Part shown: positions 26,634 through 34,931 of the stretch, piece by piece
How positions within the stretch are numbered: the first letter of the stretch is position 1
Layout of the letters: each line of letters starts with the position of its first letter
Source of the DNA: Burkholderiaceae bacterium
GTDB taxonomy: Bacteria; Pseudomonadota; Gammaproteobacteria; Burkholderiales; Burkholderiaceae_C
Assembly: GCA_024235855.1 (NCBI GenBank)
Contig: JACKLN010000015.1
Span: 10,876 to 74,875, forward strand
Reading direction: 5' to 3'
DNA: 64,000 nt
Program-made: the position numbers and the translations under genes
Notes under the pieces: model-generated
The model's input: the letters and a program-made list of their open reading frames with translations, nothing else
What the model was told of the DNA's origin: nothing
Database searches by the model: none

Positions 26634-26953
26634 CGGCGATCACCTTCATCGAGGACAACGGCACGACCACCGAACTCGACGTGCCCGACGGCTGGAGCCT
26701 GATGCAGGCGGCCACCGCCAACGGCGTCGACGGCATCCTGGGCGAGTGCGGCGGCTCGTGCGCCTGTGCCACCTGCCACTGCTACGTGGACGATCTATTG
26801 ATGCGCGTGCTGCCACCGCCGCAGCCGGGCGAGCTGGACATGCTGGCCAACGTGGCCGCCGAACGCCGGCCCAACAGCCGCCTGGCCTGCCAGCTCAAGG
26901 CCGGTCCGGCGCTGGCTGGCGGCACGGTGACGCTGCCGCCGAACCAGGAGTAG
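26630..26953 (+). CDS. [2Fe-2S] ferredoxin, P450 redox partner
   Basis: A 107-residue ferredoxin of the adrenodoxin/putidaredoxin type. The cluster ligands are Cys40, Cys46, Cys49 and Cys87, in the C-x5-C-x2-C arrangement and in LACQL. Two further cysteines (44 and 51) lie within the loop. The start at 26630 overlaps the P450 stop by 4 bases. It would shuttle single electrons from the reductase encoded 7 bases downstream to the P450. Length is normal. Confidence 0.93.
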   Translation: MTAITFIEDNGTTTELDVPDGWSLMQAATANGVDGILGECGGSCACATCHCYVDDLLMRVLPPPQPGELDMLANVAAERRPNSRLACQLKAGPALAGGTVTLPPNQE

Positions 26954-26960
26954 GGCGGCC

Positions 26961-28121
26961 ATGGACCGGGTGCTGATCGTCGGTGCCGGCCAGGCGGCCG
27001 TGGCCACGGCCGAGGCGCTGCGGGCCGGCGGCCACGCCGGCACGATCACGGTGCTGGGCGACGAGCCGCACGGCCCGTACCACCGGCCGCCGCTGTCCAA
27101 GGGCTGGCTGGCCGGCGAGATGCAGGCGGCACAGCTGGTGATGCGCGCGCCGGAGGTGCTGGCGAAGAAGGGCATCGTGCTGCGTGCCGGCGTCACGGTG
27201 AGCGCCATCGACCGCACCGCCCGCTGCGTCCACCTGGCCGATGGCGCGCGCGAGCCCTACGACGCGCTGGTGCTGGCCACCGGTGCCACGCCGCGCCGCC
27301 TGCCGGGCTTCGAGCAGGCCGCCGTGCTGCGCGGGCGCGACGACGCCGAGGCCCTGGCCGCGCGGCTGCAGGCCCTGAAGGCGGCTGGCCGGCCGCTGAC
27401 CGTGGTCGGCGGCGGCTTCATCGGCCTGGAGGTGGCGGCCACGGCGCGCAAGCTCGGCCTGGCGGTGACGGTGATCGAGGCGCAGCCGCGGCTGCTGGCG
27501 CGTGCACTGCCGTCGCTGCTGTCGGACTGGTTCGCGGCGCTGCACCGCGCCCACGGCGTGGACCTGCGCCTGGGTGCGTCCGTCGACGGTGTCGACCCGG
27601 CCGAGGCGCTGCTGGGCATCGGCGTGGTGCCCGACGATGCGCTGGCGCGTGCGGCCGGGCTGGCCTGTGATGGTGGCATCGTGGTCGACGCCCACGGCCG
27701 CACGTCGGACCCGGCCATCGTGGCCGCGGGCGACTGCACCGTGCGCCGCCTGCCCGACGGCCGCCTGCTGCGGCTGGAGTCGGTGCAGGGCGCCACCGAA
27801 GGTGGCAAGGCCGCGGCGGCCACGCTGCTGGGGCAGGACCGGCCGTTCACGGCCACGCCCTGGTTCTGGTCGGACCAGTACGGGCGCAAGCTGCAGATGG
27901 CGGGGCTGTCGGCGGGTGCGGACCGCAGCGTGCTGCGCGGCGTGCTCGACGCGCCATCGTTCTCGGCCTGGCACTTCGCTGGCGAGCGGCTGATCGCGGT
28001 GGACAGCGTCGACGATGCCAAGGCCCACCTGCTGGCGCGCAGGCTGCTGGATGCCGGACGCAGTCCGACGCCGGCGCAGGCGGCGGACCTGGCGTTCGAC
28101 CTGGCGACGCTGCTGACCTAG
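26961..28121 (+). CDS. Ferredoxin--NAD(+) reductase of the P450 system
   Basis: A 386-residue FAD-dependent reductase related to putidaredoxin reductase. The FAD motif is VGAGQAAVATAEAL near residue 5, and the NAD-binding motif is VVGGGFIGLEVAATA near residue 150. ATGATPRRLPGF, PAIVAAGDC and the C-terminal FWSDQYGRKLQMAG segment are typical. It takes electrons from NADH and reduces the ferredoxin. It closes the P450 operon; its TAG stop lies at the first base of a 31-bp repeat present in three tandem copies. Confidence 0.94.
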   Translation: MDRVLIVGAGQAAVATAEALRAGGHAGTITVLGDEPHGPYHRPPLSKGWLAGEMQAAQLVMRAPEVLAKKGIVLRAGVTVSAIDRTARCVHLADGAREPYDALVLATGATPRRLPGFEQAAVLRGRDDAEALAARLQALKAAGRPLTVVGGGFIGLEVAATARKLGLAVTVIEAQPRLLARALPSLLSDWFAALHRAHGVDLRLGASVDGVDPAEALLGIGVVPDDALARAAGLACDGGIVVDAHGRTSDPAIVAAGDCTVRRLPDGRLLRLESVQGATEGGKAAAATLLGQDRPFTATPWFWSDQYGRKLQMAGLSAGADRSVLRGVLDAPSFSAWHFAGERLIAVDSVDDAKAHLLARRLLDAGRSPTPAQAADLAFDLATLLT

Positions 28122-28211
28122 ACCTCGGCCACGGGCCGAGGCTTTCCGCTAGACCTCGGCCACGGGCCGAGGCTTTCCGCTAGACCTCGGCCACGGGCCG
28201 AGGCTTTCCGG
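28119..28211. repeat. Three tandem copies of a 31-bp hairpin unit between convergent genes
   Basis: Units run 28119-28149, 28150-28180 and 28181-28211; the third differs only in its last base. Each begins TAG and contains CCTCGGCC-ACG-GGCCGAGG, a perfect 8-bp stem with a 3-base loop, followed by CTTTCC. Unit 1 supplies the TAG stop of the ferredoxin reductase. The base before and start of unit 3 form the palindrome CTAG, which supplies the stop of the minus-strand FHA-EAL gene, and unit 3 encodes its last nine codons. The repeats therefore look like a duplicated bidirectional terminator that once was shared by both genes. Confidence 0.85.
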
Positions 28212-29286
28212 TCAGGTAGCCCTGGATCAACTGGAAGCCCATGTCCCGGCAGATGGCCGCTTCGCCCTCGGTCTCGACGCCTTCGGCCAGCGGCACCGAC
28301 CCCAGGTCGACCACCGCGCGCACGAGGTCGCGCACCAGCTGCTGGGTCACGCGCGGCGCGACGTCAAGGCCGCGGATCAGGCCCATGTCGAACTTGACGA
28401 AGTGCGGCGGCACCTGCGTCAGTTCGCGGATGCGCGACTCGCCGGCGCCGAAGTCGTCGTAGGCGAAGGGCACGCCAAGCTCGCCCAGCCGGGCGGCGAA
28501 CGCGCGCATGCGCGGGATGTCCACCACGGCCGTCTCGTGCACCTCCACCACCAGGGCCGGTGCCTCGGGCAGCGCCACCAGGCCCTGCAGCGCGGTGAAG
28601 AACGCCTCGGCGAAGGTCTCGGTCGGGTGCGTGTTGACGAACAGACGGCGGCCGTTCAGCCGCGGCGCCAGCGCGCGCACGCCATGGTTGCGGAAGGCCT
28701 CGCTGAGCTCCGCCTCGCGTTGCAGCACTTTGGCCAGGTGGAACAGCTGCATCGGCGAGCCCGGCAGGTCGGGATGGGCGGCGCGCCCCAGCAGCTCGTA
28801 GGCGAAGACGTCGCCGCCGTCGGCCGCCACGATGGGCTGCGCCGCCGCCGTCAGCCCGCGACCGCCCAGGAACTCCATGAACGGCCGCTCCTGCCGCACG
28901 AAGTGCTCCGGCAGCGTGCGCCCGGGCGACACCAGCTGCGTGCGCTCGTTGTCGGCTTGCGCCGTGACGATGCGGGTGGCCGTGTCGGCACCCAGCCGGT
29001 ACTCGGCATGCCCGAAGTGCAGCACATCCCCCTCGTCCACGGCCACACGGCCGACGATGCGTTCGCGGTTGACGAAGCTGCCGTTGGTGCTGTCCAGGTC
29101 GGTCAGCCACAGCCGGCCGTCGGGGCCGACGTCGAGCTCGGCATGCCGGCGCGACAGGCCGCGCCCGTCCACGACCAGGGCATTGCCTGGGTCGCGCCCG
29201 ATGCGGAACGGCCAGGCCTGCAGCACGTGGGTCACGTGCGAGCCGTCGGCGGCCACGCCTTCGAGGAACCAGGTCTTGTGCTGCAC
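28180..29286 (-). CDS. FHA domain fused to an EAL (c-di-GMP phosphodiesterase) domain
   Basis: A 368-residue protein starting at GTG 29286 (Val-Gln-His-Lys-Thr-Trp), picked because GGAG stands 7 bases upstream and because the FHA domain begins there. Residues about 20-105 are FHA, with FRIGRDPGN, LSRRHAEL and LDSTNGSFVN, which bind phosphothreonine. Residues about 130-365 are EAL: the signature reads Glu-Leu-Leu in FAYELLGR, with FVNTHP, VVEVHET, AYDDFGAGES, KFDMGL, LAEGVETE and QGYLTGKP, so the metal and catalytic residues seem kept. It would link Ser/Thr phosphorylation to c-di-GMP breakdown. It follows the transglutaminase gene by 118 bases; its last codons lie in a 31-bp repeat. Confidence 0.86.
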   Translation of the reverse strand: MQHKTWFLEGVAADGSHVTHVLQAWPFRIGRDPGNALVVDGRGLSRRHAELDVGPDGRLWLTDLDSTNGSFVNRERIVGRVAVDEGDVLHFGHAEYRLGADTATRIVTAQADNERTQLVSPGRTLPEHFVRQERPFMEFLGGRGLTAAAQPIVAADGGDVFAYELLGRAAHPDLPGSPMQLFHLAKVLQREAELSEAFRNHGVRALAPRLNGRRLFVNTHPTETFAEAFFTALQGLVALPEAPALVVEVHETAVVDIPRMRAFAARLGELGVPFAYDDFGAGESRIRELTQVPPHFVKFDMGLIRGLDVAPRVTQQLVRDLVRAVVDLGSVPLAEGVETEGEAAICRDMGFQLIQGYLTGKPRPVAEV

Positions 29287-29404
29287 GCGCGGTCTCCACG
29301 CGCCGGGGAACGCCGGCGGCCCTGACTGTGTCGCAATGTAAGCGAGCAGCGCTTCGGTGGCATGCGGGCCGACCCCCGGACACCGGTGGCCGGCCGCCGC
29401 GGCG

Positions 29405-31426
29405 TCAGCGTGGGTGTGGAGAAAGTCGCGTCGCCTCGGCCCGGAACTGCCGCCACCAGCGCCGGTCCAGCGCCGGGCGGCCCGCTGCGGCGTAGCGCGC
29501 ATGGTCCAGCCGTTCCAGCGCGCGCGCCAGGGTCTCGCCGCTGGCGCCGAGCCGGGCGCGCACGGCTGCGGCGCGGGTGCGTGGCGGGTCGTGCGCGGCC
29601 ACGGTCACACCCAGCTGCGCCAGGCGCTCGGCCACCCGCCGCTGCAGGCGCAGCCAGGGGTCCTGGCGGTGGCGGTCCCACAGCGCCCAGGCGGCACCGG
29701 CCAGGCTGACGGCGCCCAGCAGGCCGGCCAGCACGAAGGCCAGGTCACGCCAGCTCGGCGTCTCCACGCCCAGGGTTTCGAGCAGGTCGAACTGGCGGGT
29801 GCGCGAGTAGTTCAGCACCCATTCGCTCCATTGCTGGTCGAAGCGCTCCCAGATGGCGCGCAGCTGGGCGGCCAGCGCCGGGTTGACGTTGTTCAGCGTG
29901 CCGGCCACGAAACCCGGCGCCGGCACCAGGCTGCGGCCCAGGCGCACGCGCTCCGGCGCCACCGCCGCGGTGGGGTCGACACGGATCCAGCCTTCGCCCG
30001 CCTGCCAGATCTCGGCCCAGGCGTGGGCATTGCTCTGGCGCACGATGAACCACCCGTCCACCGTGGCCGGGTCGGCCCCCTGGTAGCCGGTGACCACGCG
30101 TGCCGGCACGTCCAGCGCGCGCATCACGACGACGAAGGCGGTGGCGAAGTGTTCGCAGAAGCCCTGCCGGCGGTCGAGCCAGAAGTCGTCGATGGCGTCG
30201 GCCGACTCGTAGACCCCGGGCGTGAGCGTGTAGGTGTAATCGTTCTCGCGGATGTGGCGCAGCACCGCGCCAGCCAGGGTGCGCGCATCGGCATCGCGGT
30301 ATTCGGCCTGGCGCCGCAGGTCGGCGGCCCATTGCAGCGTGCGCGGGTTCCGCGCCGGTGGCAGGGCCACGTCGTCGCGCAGGGCCACGGTGGCCTGCAT
30401 CGGGCCATGGCGGTGGCGCGTCCAGGCCGTGGCCTCCAGCCGGACGCGGGCGTCCAGCGGGCGGTCGGCCACCCATTGCTGGTCGGGGCGCAGGGAAAGG
30501 TCGAAGCCGCGCGCCGTCGGCGCCACCGACGGGTCGCCGTCGGTCAGCTCCAGCAGCGGCACGGCCGGCAGGCGGCTGGGCTCGAGCATCACCTCGTAGC
30601 GCAGCGGGCGCCCCAGCAGTTCGGGCGCGGGCACGGCGTCCGGGCGCGGGTCGCGGGTCCAGGTGCGGCCGTCGAAGACCGACAGCACCGGCCCGCGGAA
30701 GTACAGCGCGTCGCTCGGCGGCGCGCGGTCGACGAAGCGCACGCGCATCGCGATGGCGTCGTCGTTGGCCAGTTCGGCCACGCCGCCCAGCGACAGCGAG
30801 CCCGACAGCCCGGTGCGCCCGCCGGCGTCGCCCGGCAGCCCCCACAGCGGCCCGATGCGCGGGAACAGCAGGAACAGCGCCAGCATCACCGGCAGCCCCC
30901 ACAGCGTGGTCCGCGCCGCCACGCCGCCGGCGGTGGCGATGCCGGGCAGGCCCACCGGCATGTGGGCCAGGGCCAGCGCCGTCAGCAGGCCCCACACCGC
31001 CACCAGCATGGCCGCGGCCACCAGCGGCGACTGCGAGTACAGGAAGTTGGTCAGCACCAGGAAGAAGCCGAGCAGGAAGACCACCATCGCGTCGCGCCGC
31101 GCACGCAGTTCCAGCGTCTTCAGCGCCATCAGCACCACCAGCATGGTGACGCCGGCCTCCTTGCCCAGCAGCGTGCGCTCGGTGAACAGCGTCAGGCCGA
31201 TGGCCAGGCCCAGAACGGCCACCAGGGTCCAGCGGCTGGGCAGGTTGCCGCCGCTGAAGGCCAGCCGTGCTCGCACGAGCAGGATCACCGCCGCCAGCGC
31301 GATGCACCAGGGCGCCAGGTGGGCCGTGTGCGGCGCGATGGTCCAGCCGATCACGGCCAGCTGGAACAGCGTGTCGCGCGCGTCCCGCGGCAGGTGCCGC
31401 CAGCGCTCGACCAGGCTCAGCCCCAT
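29405..31426 (-). CDS. TgpA-type membrane transglutaminase-like protein (DUF3488)
   Basis: A 673-residue protein. The start at 31426 gives a leading cytoplasmic segment, then five to six membrane helices in residues about 20-190 (DUF3488 region). The periplasmic transglutaminase-like domain holds the triad Cys424 (QGFCEHF), His468 (NAHAWAE) and Asp484 (RVDPTAAV). A last membrane helix lies near 565-590 (LAFVLAGLLGAVSLAGAAWALW), with a cytoplasmic DUF4129-like tail. It overlaps the DUF58 gene by 10 bases. MoxR-DUF58-TgpA triads are common in proteobacteria; TgpA of Pseudomonas is essential, but its substrate is not known. Confidence 0.92.
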   Translation of the reverse strand: MGLSLVERWRHLPRDARDTLFQLAVIGWTIAPHTAHLAPWCIALAAVILLVRARLAFSGGNLPSRWTLVAVLGLAIGLTLFTERTLLGKEAGVTMLVVLMALKTLELRARRDAMVVFLLGFFLVLTNFLYSQSPLVAAAMLVAVWGLLTALALAHMPVGLPGIATAGGVAARTTLWGLPVMLALFLLFPRIGPLWGLPGDAGGRTGLSGSLSLGGVAELANDDAIAMRVRFVDRAPPSDALYFRGPVLSVFDGRTWTRDPRPDAVPAPELLGRPLRYEVMLEPSRLPAVPLLELTDGDPSVAPTARGFDLSLRPDQQWVADRPLDARVRLEATAWTRHRHGPMQATVALRDDVALPPARNPRTLQWAADLRRQAEYRDADARTLAGAVLRHIRENDYTYTLTPGVYESADAIDDFWLDRRQGFCEHFATAFVVVMRALDVPARVVTGYQGADPATVDGWFIVRQSNAHAWAEIWQAGEGWIRVDPTAAVAPERVRLGRSLVPAPGFVAGTLNNVNPALAAQLRAIWERFDQQWSEWVLNYSRTRQFDLLETLGVETPSWRDLAFVLAGLLGAVSLAGAAWALWDRHRQDPWLRLQRRVAERLAQLGVTVAAHDPPRTRAAAVRARLGASGETLARALERLDHARYAAAGRPALDRRWWRQFRAEATRLSPHPR

Positions 31427-32367
31427 GTCGCCAGCCTCTCCAGCGCCTGGCGCCGGTGGCCGTCGCCCTGGGCGCCGGGCAGCTCCACACCCGGCAGGCG
31501 CAGGCCCCAGACCAGGCCGCGCTGCTCCGCCCCTTCCACCCAGGCCGCCAGGCGCGACAGCCGCGCTTCGGGGTCGCCCTGGGTGGCGGTCCAGTCCAGC
31601 CACAGCTCCTGGCTGCCGCTGGCCGCGGTCTCGCGGCTGACCAGCTCGCCGCTGCGCGCCACCTTCTTCCACACCACCTGGCGCAGCGTGTCGCCGCGCC
31701 GCCAGGGGCGCACGCCATCCAGCTCGCCGCCGGCGGCCCGCTGCAGCACGGTCTGTTCACCGGGCATGGCCTGCGCCATCGGCAGGCCGGGTGCCGGGTG
31801 CTCGGGCCGCGGCCAGGCCAGCACCCTGGTGGCCGGCCGCCACACCGTCCAGGCGCGGAAGAAGCCGAACGGGAAGCCGGTCTCGACGACGATGGGCGGC
31901 ACCGCGTGCCAGCCGCGGCGGTCGGGCACGAAGCTCAGCGTGGCGCTGGCCTGTCCGCCTGCGGGCACGTCCACGGCGGTCCAGGTCTGGCCCGCGCGGC
32001 CGCGCTCGCGCCAGCGCACGGCCAGGGCATGGCGGTTGCGGTCGGGGCTGTCGATCACCACGTCCAGCAGCGCCGGCTCGCCGGCCCAGCCCGGCAGGCC
32101 GGGCTTCAGGCGCAGCGTCAGCCCGCGCAACGTGCCGTGGGTGACGTGCATCGACACCGCCGCCGCGCCCGCGAGCAGGAAGGCCAGCACGTAGCCCAGG
32201 TTGAGCTGGTAGTTGATGGCCGTCAGCAGCATCAGCAGCAGCAGGGCGGCGAACGACCAGCCGCCGCGCGTGGGCACGATGTAGATGTTGCGCTGGCCCA
32301 GCGTCCAGGTGTCGGCCACCGGCATGCGGGCGACGAACCAGTCGTCCAGGCGCGACATCAGGCCCAT
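31417..32367 (-). CDS. DUF58 domain membrane protein (TgpA-linked)
   Basis: A 316-residue protein with two N-terminal membrane helices (about residues 35-78) and a DUF58 region in the C-terminal half, with DGVRPWRRGDTLRQVVWKKVARSGELVSRE, the family signature. DUF58 proteins accompany MoxR AAA+ ATPases and may be chaperone clients or adaptors with a von Willebrand A-like fold. It is preceded by moxR (19-base gap) and overlaps the transglutaminase start. This is the membrane-bound subtype, distinct from the soluble DUF58 protein encoded near 44 kb. Confidence 0.9.
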   Translation of the reverse strand: MGLMSRLDDWFVARMPVADTWTLGQRNIYIVPTRGGWSFAALLLLMLLTAINYQLNLGYVLAFLLAGAAAVSMHVTHGTLRGLTLRLKPGLPGWAGEPALLDVVIDSPDRNRHALAVRWRERGRAGQTWTAVDVPAGGQASATLSFVPDRRGWHAVPPIVVETGFPFGFFRAWTVWRPATRVLAWPRPEHPAPGLPMAQAMPGEQTVLQRAAGGELDGVRPWRRGDTLRQVVWKKVARSGELVSRETAASGSQELWLDWTATQGDPEARLSRLAAWVEGAEQRGLVWGLRLPGVELPGAQGDGHRRQALERLATWG

Positions 32368-32386
32368 GGTGGCGGGGCAGGGCGGC

Positions 32387-33313
<927 letters not shown>

Positions 33314-33349
33314 CCGCACGATGTTGCCCGAAAGGCCCCGACCCCGCGC

Positions 33350-34285
33350 ATGAGCACCGCTTTCTTCTCCCACGCCGAGTGCCGTTTGCACGACATGGGC
33401 GCCGGCCACCCGGAATGCCCGCAGCGGCTGGACGCCATCCATGACCAGCTCCGCGCCAGCGGCATCGACATGGCGCTGGACTTCCACGACGCCCCCGAGG
33501 CCACGCTGGAACAGCTGGAACGCGCGCACACCGCCGGCTACGTGACGCAGCTGCAGGAGACCATGCGCCAGGTGCGCGAAGCCGGTGAACCGAAGGCGCT
33601 GGACCCCGACACCGTGGTGGGCCCCGGCACCTGGGGCGCCGCGTTGCGCGCCGCGGGCGCGGCCGTGGCCGCCACCGACCGCGTGCTCTCGGGCCAGGCG
33701 GAGAACGCGTTCTGTGCCGTGCGTCCGCCGGGCCACCACGCCACGCGCGACGAGACCATGGGCTTCTGCTTCTTCAACAACGTGGCGGTGGCGGCGCGCC
33801 ACGCGCTGGACGTGCACGGCCTGCAGCGCGTGGCCATCATCGACTTCGACGTCCACCACGGCAACGGCACGGAAGACATCATCGCCGGCGACGAGCGGGT
33901 GCTGATGTGCAGCTACTTCCAGCACCCGCTGTACCCCTACAGCGGCGCCGTGCCCAAGGGCACGAACATGGTCAACGTGCCGGTGGCGCCGTACACGCGC
34001 GGGCCGGAGATCCGCCAGACCATCGAGCAGAGCTGGCTGCCGGCGCTCGAGGCCTTCAGGCCGCAGATGATCTTCATCTCCGCGGGCTTCGACGCCCACC
34101 GCGAGGACGACCTCGGCCAGCTCGGATTGGTGGAGGACGACTACGCCTGGATCACCACCCAGCTCAAGGCCGTGGCCGACCGCCACGCGCAGGGTCGCAT
34201 CGTCTCCTGCCTGGAGGGCGGCTACGCGCTGTCGGCGCTGGCGCGCAGCGTCGTGGCGCACGTGCGGGTGCTGGCCGGGGTCTGA
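33350..34285 (+). CDS. Histone deacetylase family protein (class II-like amidohydrolase)
   Basis: A 311-residue HDAC/acetoin utilisation/acetylpolyamine amidohydrolase family protein. The start at 33350 gives the standard AFFSHAECRLHDMGAGHPECPQRL opening. The catalytic residues are present: tandem His in RPPGHHAT, zinc ligands in DFDVHHGNG and the Asp in SAGFDAHREDDLG, and LEGGYAL at the end. It would hydrolyse acetyl-lysine or acetylated polyamines in the cytoplasm. It stands alone on the plus strand between moxR and the pseudopilin gene. Confidence 0.92.
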   Translation: MSTAFFSHAECRLHDMGAGHPECPQRLDAIHDQLRASGIDMALDFHDAPEATLEQLERAHTAGYVTQLQETMRQVREAGEPKALDPDTVVGPGTWGAALRAAGAAVAATDRVLSGQAENAFCAVRPPGHHATRDETMGFCFFNNVAVAARHALDVHGLQRVAIIDFDVHHGNGTEDIIAGDERVLMCSYFQHPLYPYSGAVPKGTNMVNVPVAPYTRGPEIRQTIEQSWLPALEAFRPQMIFISAGFDAHREDDLGQLGLVEDDYAWITTQLKAVADRHAQGRIVSCLEGGYALSALARSVVAHVRVLAGV

Positions 34286-34396
34286 CCGGCGGCCCCCGGC
34301 GGGCGGCCCAGGGCACCGACCTGGGCAATCGTTCACGTTTCGACGCCCGATGGGTCGCGCGTCCTGGCGGGCCCGGCCGGCCTTCCACGATCCGGC

Positions 34397-34423
34397 TCAA
34401 GCCGGGGCCGCAAGTGCCGAAAT
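34397..34423 (+). promoter_or_regulatory. Candidate sigma-28 (FliA) promoter
   Basis: TCAAGCC at 34397-34403, a 12-base spacer and GCCGAAAT at 34416-34423 resemble the betaproteobacterial FliA pattern (TCAAGTT, 11-12 bases, GCCGATAA), 22 bases upstream of the pseudopilin start. A GAGGAG ribosome site lies between. If real, the pseudopilin and the downstream GGDEF-EAL gene belong to the flagellar/chemotaxis regulon. The -10 differs from consensus at two positions. Confidence 0.4.
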
Positions 34424-34444
34424 TCCCCGAGGAGACATTCGGCG

Positions 34445-34921
34445 ATGTGCCCTCACAAGTTCTTGTTCCCACGGGCCCGGGTGCGCGGTCTCACGCTCGT
34501 GGAGTTGCTGTTGGTCGTGGCCCTGGTCGCGGTGCTGGCCAGCCTGGCCGCAAACGCCTGGGGCGGCTACCAGGACCGCATCCGCACCAAGCAGGCGGTG
34601 GACGACATCACGGGTCTGTCGGCGCTGCTCGACCAGACCTACAACGACACCGGCGAACTGCCGGCCAACCTGGCCGCCATCGGCCGCGGCGGCATGGCCG
34701 ACCCCTGGGGCAACGCCTACGTCTACCTGAACCTGACGACCAGACGCGGCAACGGCGGTGCGCGCAAGGACCACTCGCTGGTGCCGCTGAACAGCGACTA
34801 CGACCTCTACAGCAAGGGGCCGGACGGTCGCAGTTCGCCGCCGCTGACGGCCAACGCGAGCAAGGACGACATCCTGCGCGCCAACAACGGCCGCTTCATC
34901 GGCCCGGCGTCGAGCTACTGA
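34445..34921 (+). CDS. Type II secretion/type IV pilus-like pseudopilin (GspG-type)
   Basis: A 158-residue prepilin-like protein. The prepilin peptidase motif is Arg-Gly/Leu-Thr-Leu-Val-Glu at about residues 14-19; Leu takes the place of the usual Phe at the new N-terminus, and the Glu at +5 is kept. A 20-residue hydrophobic helix follows. The globular part has DDITGLSALLDQTYNDTGELP, MADPWGNAYVY and DYDLYSKGPDG, features of GspG major pseudopilins. It stands apart from other secretion genes; a GspE-type ATPase is encoded 14 kb away. The next gene starts 10 bases downstream and is a c-di-GMP enzyme. Confidence 0.85.
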   Translation: MCPHKFLFPRARVRGLTLVELLLVVALVAVLASLAANAWGGYQDRIRTKQAVDDITGLSALLDQTYNDTGELPANLAAIGRGGMADPWGNAYVYLNLTTRRGNGGARKDHSLVPLNSDYDLYSKGPDGRSSPPLTANASKDDILRANNGRFIGPASSY

Positions 34922-34931
34922 CGGGGCGCCG

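Noticed and set aside
28119..28211. Short regularly spaced repeats that could suggest a CRISPR array
   Set aside because: The 31-bp units are directly adjacent with no spacers, number only three and contain the ends of two genes; no cas gene is present.
29286..29502. ATG at 29502 as start of the FHA-EAL gene
   Set aside because: It lies inside the transglutaminase coding region and adds about 70 low-complexity residues; the GTG at 29286 has a GGAG and directly precedes the FHA domain.
34286..34396. Possible c-di-GMP riboswitch before the pseudopilin and GGDEF-EAL genes
   Set aside because: No GEMM-type conserved core could be found; the only clear signals are the sigma-28-like boxes and a ribosome site.
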